Positions 36,288-44,177 of a DNA stretch of 64,000 bases are shown here, piece after piece; within the stretch, counting starts at the first letter, position 1, and each line of letters starts with the position of its first letter. The stretch is taken from NCBI GenBank assembly GCA_007123775.1, contig SLGK01000042.1:1-64000 (forward strand). Reading direction: 5' to 3'. The notes under the pieces are model-generated. The model was given only the letters and a program-made list of their open reading frames with translations. It did no database searches and was not told where the DNA came from. A program made the translations under genes and the position numbers. This DNA comes from Anaerolineae bacterium (GTDB lineage: Bacteria; Chloroflexota; Anaerolineae; Promineifilales; Promineifilaceae).

Positions 36288-36313
36288 AAGCGTTGCCCTG
36301 GCAACGCTTTTTT
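36288..36313 (+). terminator. Rho-independent terminator after tRNA-Leu
   Basis: AAGCGTTGC/GCAACGCTT with a four-base loop, followed by TTTTTT. It lies 32 bases after the tRNA and 21 bases before tig. Confidence 0.9.
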
Positions 36314-36333
36314 GTAGTAAAAAGAGGTAATTC

Positions 36334-37737
36334 GTGACGCTACAAGTTCATACAGAGCAAAATGATCAACGAGAAGTAATTATGCGGGTGGAAGTAGCCG
36401 AGGAGCGTGTGGAAGCTGCCATGCGTCAAAAGGCCCGTGAGTTGGCCCGAGAAGTAAATATTCCTGGCTTTCGGCGGGGCAAAGCGCCTTATCAGGTCGT
36501 GCTGCGCCGAGTCGGTCGTCAATCCCTGCGTTATGAGGTAATTGAAGATATGGTTCCGCAACTGTTCGAAGAAGCCTTGACGCAGACGGATCTCACGCAG
36601 GAAGAGCTATATGCTCGTCCTGAACTGGACGATATGATTGAGGAACCGTTGGCACTCACTTTTAAGCTGCCGCTTCAGCCGGTGGCCACGCTGGGTGACT
36701 ACCGCACGCTGCGCCGCGACGTTGAGCCGGTTCAGGTGAGTGAAGAGGCGGTTGATGAGGCGCTGGCTCGAATACAGGCTCGTTATGCCAAGACTGAAGA
36801 GGTAGAACGGCCGGCCGAAGCCGGTGATCTGATGACGATTGGGGGTGTGGGCAAACTGTCGCCTTTGCCTCCCGCTGAGACCGATGAAGCCGATGGCGAA
36901 GCGACGGCTGAGCTGGCCGACGAAATTTTGTTTGACCAGGAACGCATCAACGTGGTGCTTGACAGCGAGCAGACATTTCCGGGCACGCCTTTTGTTGATA
37001 ACCTGATCGGTTTGAGCGCAGGTGATGACGCCACCTTTATCTTTACTTTCCCTGATGATTATGAGGATGAAGAGCTGGCCGGCCGTGAAGCCAGCATTGA
37101 GGTGACAGTGCGACAGGTACAGAGTCGTGAATTGCCACCCATTGATGACGAGTTGGCCCAGAAAGAGGGTGCTGAAACGCTGGCTGAATTGCGGGCGAAG
37201 CTGCAACAGGAGCTGCACAATGAGGCTGAGGAGACGGCCAAGAATGAGTTGCTTGAGTACATGGTGGGCGAACTACGCCAAGAGGCTGTGTTAGCCTACC
37301 CGCCGGCTGCTGTGGAACAAGAAGTTGATGACATGGTGGAAGCCATGAAGGAGCAGGCGAGCCGCGCCGGCTGGGAGTGGGACGATTACCTGATGCTGCG
37401 TGGTGAGACTGATGACAGTCTACGGGTGAGTTTCCGGGAAACGGCCGTAAAACGACTGGAAAACAGAACGTTGTTAACCGAACTGCTGACGCAGGAGAAA
37501 ATTAGGGTCTCACCTGAAGACATCGACGCCGCCCTGGATGAGCAGTTGGCTAAGTATGAAGATGAACGGCTGCGCGAAGGGATGCGCGAATACTTCATGC
37601 AAGGCGATGGCTTCACCAATCTGGCCACCGGGCTGCTCAATGAGAAATTGTACCAACGGGTACAAGAGATTTTGACCGGCAACGCCCCCGATCTGAGTGA
37701 GTTGCAACTTATTCCGCTCGAAGACGAAGAAGAATGA
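36334..37737 (+). CDS. tig: Trigger factor
   Basis: The 467-residue ribosome-associated chaperone and prolyl isomerase. The N-terminal ribosome-binding domain includes REVNIPGFRRGKAPYQVV (near residues 38-55), the signature loop that contacts L23. The middle domain (about 155-250) is the FKBP-like PPIase, with an acidic insertion (ETDEADGEATAELADE). The rest is the helical substrate-binding arms (LPPIDDELAQKEGAETLAEL and following). The start is GTG at 36334 after AAGAGG. clpP lies 151 bases downstream on the same strand, the usual tig-clpP order. Confidence 0.95.
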   Translation: MTLQVHTEQNDQREVIMRVEVAEERVEAAMRQKARELAREVNIPGFRRGKAPYQVVLRRVGRQSLRYEVIEDMVPQLFEEALTQTDLTQEELYARPELDDMIEEPLALTFKLPLQPVATLGDYRTLRRDVEPVQVSEEAVDEALARIQARYAKTEEVERPAEAGDLMTIGGVGKLSPLPPAETDEADGEATAELADEILFDQERINVVLDSEQTFPGTPFVDNLIGLSAGDDATFIFTFPDDYEDEELAGREASIEVTVRQVQSRELPPIDDELAQKEGAETLAELRAKLQQELHNEAEETAKNELLEYMVGELRQEAVLAYPPAAVEQEVDDMVEAMKEQASRAGWEWDDYLMLRGETDDSLRVSFRETAVKRLENRTLLTELLTQEKIRVSPEDIDAALDEQLAKYEDERLREGMREYFMQGDGFTNLATGLLNEKLYQRVQEILTGNAPDLSELQLIPLEDEEE

Positions 37738-37744
37738 TGTCGAT

Positions 37745-37772
37745 TTGACAGGTTGGTGCCCCGGTCTATCAA
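37745..37772 (+). promoter_or_regulatory. Possible clpP promoter
   Basis: A perfect TTGACA at 37745-37750 is followed after 16 bases by TATCAA. A second TATACT lies at 37808 without a clear -35. Either could drive clpP in addition to read-through from tig. Confidence 0.4.
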
Positions 37773-37888
37773 ATCGGAAATGTTAACGCAAAACTAATAG
37801 AGATGGGCTATACTGCTAGAATAAGTTACGCTGATAGCAAAGTCATTCGACATAATTTTGCAACTGCATCACTAAGGAGAAGCAATTG

Positions 37889-38542
37889 ATGAATCTTCCA
37901 ACCTCATTGGTCCCCATGGTCATTGAGTCTACCGGTCGGGGTGAGCGAGCCTACGACATTTACTCGCTACTGCTCAAAGAGCGTATCATTGTCTTAGGAA
38001 CGCCTATCAATGATCAGATAGCCAATCTCATTGTGGCCCAGCTTCTTTATCTGGCCCGTGAAGATGATAGTAAGCCGATTCAAATGTATATCAATTCGCC
38101 CGGCGGTATGGTTTATGCGGGCATGGCCATCTATGACACCATCCAGCAGGTGAAGTGCCCGGTTTCGACGGTCGCTGTTGGTTTTACGGCCAGCTTTGGC
38201 ACCATTCTGTTGACCGCTGGCACCAAAGGGATGCGTTATGCCTTACCTAATGCCACTGTCCACATGCACCAGCCGTTGGGCGGAGCGCAGGGTCAGGCGA
38301 CCGACATTGCCATCCAGGCGCAAGAGATTCTGCGGCTGCGAACCACGCTGAACCAGATTTTGAGTTTTCACACTGGCCAGCCCGTGGAGCAAATCGCCAA
38401 GGACACAGATCGGGATATTTACATGAGTGCGACTGAAGCCAAAGCGTATGGTTTGGTGGATGAGGTGCTGGGTAATGACGTCTCGCAGGTAGTGGCCAAC
38501 GTGGGGGAAGCAGCGCCCAGTAGAGAAAACGGCCGTAGCTAA
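37889..38542 (+). CDS. clpP: ATP-dependent Clp protease proteolytic subunit
   Basis: A 217-residue serine peptidase of normal length. The triad is Ser102 in GFTASFGT, His127 in HMHQPLGG, and the Asp of [35 protein letters not shown] and YGLVDEV also match. It forms the tetradecameric barrel of the ClpCP protease; its ATPase partner ClpC is encoded at 5889-8471. The ATG at 37889 is preferred over the TTG just before it, since AAGGAGA lies eight bases upstream. The penultimate codons contain an ACGGCCGT palindrome. Confidence 0.97.
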   Translation: MNLPTSLVPMVIESTGRGERAYDIYSLLLKERIIVLGTPINDQIANLIVAQLLYLAREDDSKPIQMYINSPGGMVYAGMAIYDTIQQVKCPVSTVAVGFTASFGTILLTAGTKGMRYALPNATVHMHQPLGGAQGQATDIAIQAQEILRLRTTLNQILSFHTGQPVEQIAKDTDRDIYMSATEAKAYGLVDEVLGNDVSQVVANVGEAAPSRENGRS

Positions 38543-38586
38543 CGGCTGTCGTCAACAATTCAGGCGTTAATAAGATTGCTGTGGCT

Positions 38587-38621
38587 GGGTGTTCCACCCC
38601 GTGTGGGACACCCGCTTTTTT
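38587..38621 (+). terminator. Terminator after clpP
   Basis: GGGTGTTCC and GGGACACCC pair with a nine-base loop and one wobble, followed by GCTTTTTT. It lies 45 bases after the clpP stop. Confidence 0.85.
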
Positions 38622-38627
38622 GTCAAT

Positions 38628-38656
38628 TTGCGTGCATATACCACACCTCATATAAT
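38628..38656 (+). promoter_or_regulatory. Promoter of the Calx-beta/PPC surface protein gene
   Basis: TTGCGT at 38628-38633 and TATAAT at 38651-38656 are spaced by 17 bases. The leader of about 50 bases contains an ACGGCCGT palindrome. Confidence 0.75.
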
Positions 38657-38711
38657 CCAGCACATCTATGGTAACGGCCGTAATATATCAAGTTACCAAC
38701 AGAGGTTAAGC

Positions 38712-40517
38712 ATGTTCGATATAAAAATGCGGCGATTACTCCTTTTCTGCGCTGGCCTGATGCTGATAGCTGTTGTTGGCTACTGGTTATCCGCGTCGCC
38801 CGTATCAGATGTAGCCCAGGCCCAAAACCGGACCATCTTTTTCTCGGCCGGTAATTACTCGGTGGCTGAGGGGAACAACCAGACCGTTACAGTTCGCATC
38901 AATCCTCCCCTGACCGGTAATAATACCGCCAGCGTACAATACACCACGCTTGATAGAACGGCCGTGGCCGGTGTCAACTATATTAGTACCAGCGGCGTCC
39001 TCACCTTTACGGCCACCGTGTCTGAGCGGACCTTCGTTGTAGAAACGTTGCGCGACAACGTATTTACCGAAAACCTGATTGCTGACCTCATATTGCAGCA
39101 AGCCACCAATGCCGATCTGGGCACACCCAACATTGCTACTCTTACCATCGTCAATATTGACGATCCGCCCACGCCCACGCCATCGCCCACAGTAGGTGGC
39201 CCCCCCATTTATGCCGACCAGTACGAGCCGAACAACACTTTCCAGACAGCTTACACCTTTAATGCGGCCGGGCCTGCTCTTTGCAACATTACCCTCTGGC
39301 CCAGAGGGGACATCGACTTTTTCCGCTTCCATGCCAAAGCCAACACCGTTTACCAGGTAGGTACGACCAATCTTTCCCCAGGTCTGGATACGCTGTTAAC
39401 CGTTTATGGCCCGAACGGGAACTTCATCGACCAAAACGACGATATTGACCCGCCCAATCGTCGGTCTGAAGTCACTTTCTTTGCCAATCAGGCCGGTTTC
39501 TATTATGTGCGCGTTGTCAACCAGGATCCATCTGATCCAACAAACAAAACCTACTGTCTGGACGTTCAAGAAACGGCCGCACCTACTCCCACGCCTACCC
39601 AAACGCCCATCCCTGGTGATGATTGTGAGTTTAACAGCACGATAGAAACAGCCTGCACCATAGCGGTTGACCAGATCGTGCAGGCTGATTTTGTGCCTGT
39701 CTTTGGTAGCCTACAAGACACAGACGTCTATCGTTTGTGGGTCAAGTCAGGTGTTACCTACAGATGCGATACGATCAACCTGTCAGCTTTTGCCGATACC
39801 AACATGATATTCCTCAATCAGTTTGGGGGTGATTTTGATCCGATGTTGGGTAACGAAGACAGAGATCGTCTGGCTGGTGACTTTGGCAGCACCCTGACGT
39901 GGCGGGCTACTTACACGGGTTGGCTCCACATCATGGTTGGCCCGGTCAATCCCCCTCCCTATGAGGAGTCGCCTTTACATACCTACGATTTGTTGTGTAC
40001 GATACTTGATGTAACGCCAACCCCTACGGCGACCAATACGGTGCCGGCGCCGCCGGGCACGGGTCCTGGCATTGCGCCTACCTGGACGCCGACACCTGAC
40101 GTGACGCCGGAACCGACCATTACGCCCTTCGATTTTTCGTTCCTGACGCCAGAGCCAACGGCCACGCTCCCGGCTGTACAGTTCCAACCGTTGCCCACTT
40201 CTACCCCGGTCAGTGGTGGACCGCGCAATGTGACGATTGATGTCACGCTTTACTATGACATCAATAATAACTTTACACCTGATCCCAATGAAGGAATTGA
40301 GGACGTAGCTGTGGCTTTGTATGAAAGCAGCAGCGGCCGTTTACTGGCTTTTGGTTATACCAACGGAGCCGGTATGGTTAGCTTTGACGGCATTGCCGCC
40401 ACCGGGCCGGTTCGCGTTGTCGTGCCCTTCTTTAACTACAGTCAGGTAGTTGTAGGCGAGCAGACAGCTATTCTGTTGCGTATTGCCCCGCAGCCGTTGC
40501 CCATTGGTGTGCCTTAA
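38712..40517 (+). CDS. Secreted Calx-beta / PPC-domain protein with Thr/Pro linkers
   Basis: About 601 residues. A signal-anchor-like hydrophobic segment (RRLLLFCAGLMLIAVVGYWL) is followed by a Calx-beta domain (about residues 40-150: NYSVAEGNNQTVTVRI, TAVAGVNYIS, VNIDDPP). Two PPC-type domains follow (YEPNNTFQTAYTF and ECEFN-like DCEFNSTIETACTI starts), then Thr/Pro/Ala linkers, then a C-terminal SdrD/Cna-B-like module (VTLYYDINNNFTPDPNEGIE). All are extracellular adhesive or stabilising folds, so the product is probably a surface-exposed protein. No protease domain is present. The ATG at 38712 is chosen because an AGAGG tract and a strong promoter precede it. Confidence 0.8.
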   Translation: MFDIKMRRLLLFCAGLMLIAVVGYWLSASPVSDVAQAQNRTIFFSAGNYSVAEGNNQTVTVRINPPLTGNNTASVQYTTLDRTAVAGVNYISTSGVLTFTATVSERTFVVETLRDNVFTENLIADLILQQATNADLGTPNIATLTIVNIDDPPTPTPSPTVGGPPIYADQYEPNNTFQTAYTFNAAGPALCNITLWPRGDIDFFRFHAKANTVYQVGTTNLSPGLDTLLTVYGPNGNFIDQNDDIDPPNRRSEVTFFANQAGFYYVRVVNQDPSDPTNKTYCLDVQETAAPTPTPTQTPIPGDDCEFNSTIETACTIAVDQIVQADFVPVFGSLQDTDVYRLWVKSGVTYRCDTINLSAFADTNMIFLNQFGGDFDPMLGNEDRDRLAGDFGSTLTWRATYTGWLHIMVGPVNPPPYEESPLHTYDLLCTILDVTPTPTATNTVPAPPGTGPGIAPTWTPTPDVTPEPTITPFDFSFLTPEPTATLPAVQFQPLPTSTPVSGGPRNVTIDVTLYYDINNNFTPDPNEGIEDVAVALYESSSGRLLAFGYTNGAGMVSFDGIAATGPVRVVVPFFNYSQVVVGEQTAILLRIAPQPLPIGVP

Positions 40518-40580
40518 GCTCTGGCGGACGAGACTGCCTGGCCTGACAAACCGGGCCGGTTGGTTTAACTAAGGATTTTC

Positions 40581-41960
40581 ATGGCAGAAGCAGAAACACA
40601 GCAGGGCTTTTTACAAGAACTATGGGCCACACGGCCGGGTTTAGTTGTTGCTGTTGGCCTGATGTTTGTGCTGTTTTTGTGTCTGGCATGTGGTGCGTTA
40701 AGCGTCGCGGTGTGGCAGACCGTAACGGATAGCAGCCGTGTTGTTACGGCCGATCCCACCCCATTCCCGGACAGTAACGGGCTGCCTTTGTCCGAGCCGC
40801 TGGTGGTCGGCATCAGTGAATCGGAAACCGTCTCGGTGACGCTTGACCTGCCGGCGACGCTCAATCTGGCCGGACAAACCTTCCCCGTACAAGCGCAGGT
40901 GGTGACGGCCGATGGCCTGTGGTCGCCCCAATTGACTGACCAGGAAACGGCCGTTTGGGTCTACGGCACCATCATCAATTATGTGGTCGGTTTGCCGTCC
41001 TCTGCTGAAAACCGCGCACTTCTCACCGAACTGGCACCTGGCAACGATATCCGCCTGACTACACGCGGTGGCGTTGATTTTACCTTTACCGTAGACAGCC
41101 GGCGCACCGTGCCCGTCACCGAACGCCAAATCTTCGCCCAAAATAGGCCGGGCATTACGCTGGTGTTGCTTGGTGACCGGGCAGATGGGGCCGACCAGCG
41201 CCTCGTTGTCGAGGGCAGCTATGTGGTTGGTGAGACAGGCGTGTTTGGCGCGGACGACTCGGTTGAGCTGGGCGAACCGGCTCGGCTTGACGATTTGCAG
41301 ATTACGGTTACGGGGGCGACCTATCTGCCCGATCGGCCGGAAGTGCCGTCTGGCTTCGCCTTTTACATGGTTGATTTTGAAGTGCAGAATATGGGTTTAA
41401 CGGCCGTTGATACCGCCCAATATCAGTTCACCTTACGTGACGAAATTGGCAATCAATTCGCGGCCAGCCCGGTGGCCAGCCAGTTGGGTAACTATCCACC
41501 TCTATCCAGCTTTATTAACGCTGGTCAGACGCGCCAGGCCACGGCCGGTTATCAGATACCGCGCGGTTTGCTCAGCCCCACGCTCAACTGGGTAGTGGCC
41601 CGCAGCGGTGCCACCGGTCAGATACAGGTGAGCATACCGTTTAGCGGTAGCCCGCAGGCGGCGCGGGGCGCGGTGGTGTCGCTGCTAGAAGTCACGGTTA
41701 GCGAAGACCGCACCGGCCTGATTGTTACCGGTGAAGTGGCCAATATGGGCCAACAACCATTGGTTATTAGCGAGGAAAACGTTTCGCTGCGTACGGCTGA
41801 CGGGGCGTCCTATCTACTTCTCTCCACCAATCCTGCTTTTCCCTGGAGCGTACCCTCTGGCCAGACGCTTCAATTTCGCGTTACTTACCAACGTCCGCCA
41901 GGGGATAGCGCGATTTTTACCGTGCTTAATCAACCCTTCCAGTTGACCAATTTACGTTAG
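40581..41960 (+). CDS. Membrane-anchored protein with sortase-like and DUF4352-like domains
   Basis: 459 residues. Residues about 20-45 are one transmembrane helix (VVAVGLMFVLFLCLACGALSV), so the rest is extracytoplasmic. Residues about 85-215 resemble a sortase barrel in order and spacing (TAVWVYGTIINYVVGLP, LLTELAPGNDIRLTT, RPGITLVLLGDRADGADQRL), but the expected Cys in the TLxTC motif is Leu (TLVLLG) and no matching His is seen, so it would be inactive. Residues about 230-345 resemble a DUF4352 immunoglobulin-like domain (FYMVDFEVQNMGLTAV), repeated partly at 360-455. AAGGA precedes the ATG. The stop overlaps the convergent next gene by four bases. The sortase resemblance is inference. Confidence 0.65.
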   Translation: MAEAETQQGFLQELWATRPGLVVAVGLMFVLFLCLACGALSVAVWQTVTDSSRVVTADPTPFPDSNGLPLSEPLVVGISESETVSVTLDLPATLNLAGQTFPVQAQVVTADGLWSPQLTDQETAVWVYGTIINYVVGLPSSAENRALLTELAPGNDIRLTTRGGVDFTFTVDSRRTVPVTERQIFAQNRPGITLVLLGDRADGADQRLVVEGSYVVGETGVFGADDSVELGEPARLDDLQITVTGATYLPDRPEVPSGFAFYMVDFEVQNMGLTAVDTAQYQFTLRDEIGNQFAASPVASQLGNYPPLSSFINAGQTRQATAGYQIPRGLLSPTLNWVVARSGATGQIQVSIPFSGSPQAARGAVVSLLEVTVSEDRTGLIVTGEVANMGQQPLVISEENVSLRTADGASYLLLSTNPAFPWSVPSGQTLQFRVTYQRPPGDSAIFTVLNQPFQLTNLR

Positions 41961-42442
41961 GTTTCCTCTTCCTGTTTGGTAATAAAATCGAGTGAGGAGT
42001 CGTGTTCGCCATTGCGGCTGCTGTAGTAGAGGTACAGGCCAACGATGATACATAACACACCTAATCCCATGCCGCCTAATTGTAAGGGACCGACAAACGG
42101 CCGTTCAAAGTCAGGCTGTATGTGCGTTCCAATCCCAATCAAATCGGCCAATCCGGCCACGTAGGCCAATACCAGCCCCGTCGCTCCCAAACGGACGCCA
42201 ATGTCTGCTTGCAGTGATCGCGGCGCATTCGTTCCACGCAGTCCATATACATAGCCGTAAAGCGCTACCGTAATGCAGGTCATCCCGATCAGCAGCACCA
42301 CCATTTGCAAAATGCCGAAACCGGGCGTCAGGTCCAGCCCAATATAGTCGGCCAGCAGCGAGAGAACGCTTAGCGTAAGGCCAAGCCCAAATAGAACGTA
42401 AATAGTGATATGACGCACTCTGACTGTTTGTTCACGGCTCAT
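41957..42442 (-). CDS. Four-helix membrane protein of unknown function
   Basis: A 161-residue protein with four hydrophobic segments (around residues 13-32, 42-65, 85-103 and 122-141) and an acidic C-terminal tail. The order and short loops suggest an integral inner-membrane protein. I recognise no family motif. It overlaps the end of the upstream rightward gene by four bases and lies just after tRNA-Pro on the leftward strand, beyond a terminator. Its start lacks a clear ribosome binding site. Confidence 0.6.
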   Translation of the reverse strand: MSREQTVRVRHITIYVLFGLGLTLSVLSLLADYIGLDLTPGFGILQMVVLLIGMTCITVALYGYVYGLRGTNAPRSLQADIGVRLGATGLVLAYVAGLADLIGIGTHIQPDFERPFVGPLQLGGMGLGVLCIIVGLYLYYSSRNGEHDSSLDFITKQEEET

Positions 42443-42468
42443 AGCTTAATTCATCCTAATGGCTGCAA

Positions 42469-42502
42469 CAAAAAAAACGCCACGTAACAATACGCGGCGT
42501 TC
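42469..42502 (-). terminator. Terminator of tRNA-Pro
   Basis: On the leftward strand AACGCCGCGTA and TACGTGGCGTT form an 11-base stem with one wobble and a four-base loop, followed by TTTTTTTT. Confidence 0.9.
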
Positions 42503-42514
42503 CTCTCTTTCTTC

Positions 42515-42591
42515 TGGTCGGGGCAGCGGGATTCGAACCCACGACCTCTTCAACCCCATTGAAGCGCGCTACCAGGCTGCGCCATGCCCCG
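42515..42591 (-). tRNA. tRNA-Pro (GGG), CCA encoded
   Basis: On the leftward strand the acceptor stem is CGGGGCA/TGCCCCG with discriminator A and encoded CCA. The anticodon loop ATGGGGT gives anticodon GGG. The D-arm GCGCAGCCTGGTAGCGC and T-loop GGTTCGAATCC are standard. Confidence 0.95.
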
Positions 42592-42629
42592 ACAGGATGC
42601 GGATTATAACAAAAGGTAGGGTGGGAAGC

Positions 42630-42716
42630 AAATTGGAGCGAGGTGGCGGCGTGGCAACTTGATTACCCGCTACTTGCCTGCCACCTGCTACTTGCTACCC
42701 GCCACCCGCTTGCTTT
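42630..42716. repeat. Phrase repeat GAGGTGGCGGCGTGGC / GCTACTTGCTACCCGCC
   Basis: Left GTGGC phrases are followed by repeated GCTACTTGC and GCCACC phrases. The right part provides the C-terminal Ala-Gly-Gly-Gly codons and TAG stop of the DEDDh exonuclease-like gene. Confidence 0.65.
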
Positions 42717-43969
42717 TTTTGCAGGCGGTCCAGCCGGTGTAGCAGATCATCTTTGACCAGGCGGGCCTGGGCTGGTGACCAACGGTCAATAAGGCCAAGC
42801 GCCGCCTCGGTCCAGCGTTGGGCCTGGGGCAGGTCGTGGGCGTGCCATTCGTAATGTTTGGCCAACTCCACGTGGGCGCTAACGTCATCATAGCTGGTGG
42901 CGGCGATTTGCTGCCAAAGGGGAACTGCTTCTTCGCGCCGTTCAGCACGCTTTAACAGCAGTGCCAGCCGGTGTAGGCTTTGCTGGTACAGGTCGAGGGG
43001 CAAATCGGCCGCCGCAGCCTGGCGCAATGTCATTTCGGCCGTTTCCGTCAGTCCTAAATCGGCTTGCCATTTGCCCAGGCTCAGCAGGTCTACGGGATGG
43101 AGATCAGACCGGCTTTGTTCCAGGTAAGCCATGACCTCAGTAGCCAGTGTCACCATGGAAAGCATATCGATGTGATTGTGGTAAAAGACGCGCTCTATCT
43201 CGTCGGTGTTGCCGTTGAGCAGGTATTGGTGGTAGAGCGTGGGGATAAGCCAACCAGGAACGTCAGCCTGAGTCCGGTTAACCCGCAGCAACCTGCTTTC
43301 CAGGGCACTCAAAGCGCAGGAGCCAAGCCGTTGCCGCCAGAGCCGGCGGGCAGGCGGTAACAGGTCGAGATGGGGCTTTTGCAGTACGTCGCTGGCCATG
43401 CGATTCATCAAATAGCGACGGTCGAGTAGGGGCAGATCGAAGGAACGGCCGTTAAACGTAATCAAGCCTGCTTTTTCAGCTAATAGCTCATCAAGCAGCA
43501 GCAGCATAGCCGGTTCGTCGCCGTGGTCACGCAGGAAATATTGACGCACCACAAAAGCGTTCTCTTCAAAAAACCCGGCCCCAACCATGAAGGCGATGGT
43601 GCCGGCCCCGGCCAGACCGGTTGTTTCGGTATCAATGAACAAAAAGTCGCGGAACTGGCAGTTGTCAAAGCGTGGCTCAGCACAAAAGGTGGCGGCGGCG
43701 GCGGGGTTATGGTCAAGCAGGGCGGCCAGGTCAGCACTGCCGTGTTGAAAATGCAGCGGGTAGACCTTATCTACGACAAAGCAAGGACCAACGGCCGTTT
43801 CTTCCAGGCGACCACCCGGCATTAGCGGTTGGGGTATATCTGCCGGGGCAGGTCGGCCAGGAAGCGGCCCTTTGACCTGAACCGACCGGTCCGGATAGGT
43901 GGATTTAAGGTGGCGTGCCCCTTTGACAACCCCTAAACGGCGTAACTTATTCTGCCATGCTTCACTCAT
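42695..43969 (-). CDS. DEDDh ribonuclease H-like exonuclease with helical repeat tail (YprB-like)
   Basis: About 424 residues. The nuclease half has the DEDDh set: FIDTETTGL (Asp and Glu) near residue 112, the second Asp in TFNGRSFDLPLL, and the final His/Asp in YHNHIDMLSM near 270. This matches the RNase_H_2/YprB-type family, which acts on DNA or RNA 3' ends. The C-terminal 130 residues are TPR-like helices (SLGKWQADLGLTETAEMTLRQ). The ATG at 43969 is preferred over one 17 codons upstream because the fold starts just after it. The terminal Gly-rich residues come from a repeat phrase. Confidence 0.75.
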   Translation of the reverse strand: MSEAWQNKLRRLGVVKGARHLKSTYPDRSVQVKGPLPGRPAPADIPQPLMPGGRLEETAVGPCFVVDKVYPLHFQHGSADLAALLDHNPAAAATFCAEPRFDNCQFRDFLFIDTETTGLAGAGTIAFMVGAGFFEENAFVVRQYFLRDHGDEPAMLLLLDELLAEKAGLITFNGRSFDLPLLDRRYLMNRMASDVLQKPHLDLLPPARRLWRQRLGSCALSALESRLLRVNRTQADVPGWLIPTLYHQYLLNGNTDEIERVFYHNHIDMLSMVTLATEVMAYLEQSRSDLHPVDLLSLGKWQADLGLTETAEMTLRQAAAADLPLDLYQQSLHRLALLLKRAERREEAVPLWQQIAATSYDDVSAHVELAKHYEWHAHDLPQAQRWTEAALGLIDRWSPAQARLVKDDLLHRLDRLQKKQAGGG

Positions 43970-44177
43970 AGGTCTGTCTTTTCGCAGTAAATCACAAACG
44001 CTCCCAACAGGTGACAACAAGCGCGGATTTCGTTAGTAATCTTGCCAGTGTACCATGAAAGGGGGGATAAGAACATGGTTTCGATTGGCGGTAACCACAT
44101 AATGTTGTCATAGAGTAGGGCAATAGTTTGCTAACAACCATTGGTCAACGGCCGTTTTCCTCATAAAATAGCCCCCT

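Noticed and set aside
38589-38711. Upstream extension of the Calx-beta/PPC protein
   Set aside because: The extra 41 codons run through the clpP terminator and the promoter; the ATG at 38712 precedes a proper signal-anchor segment.
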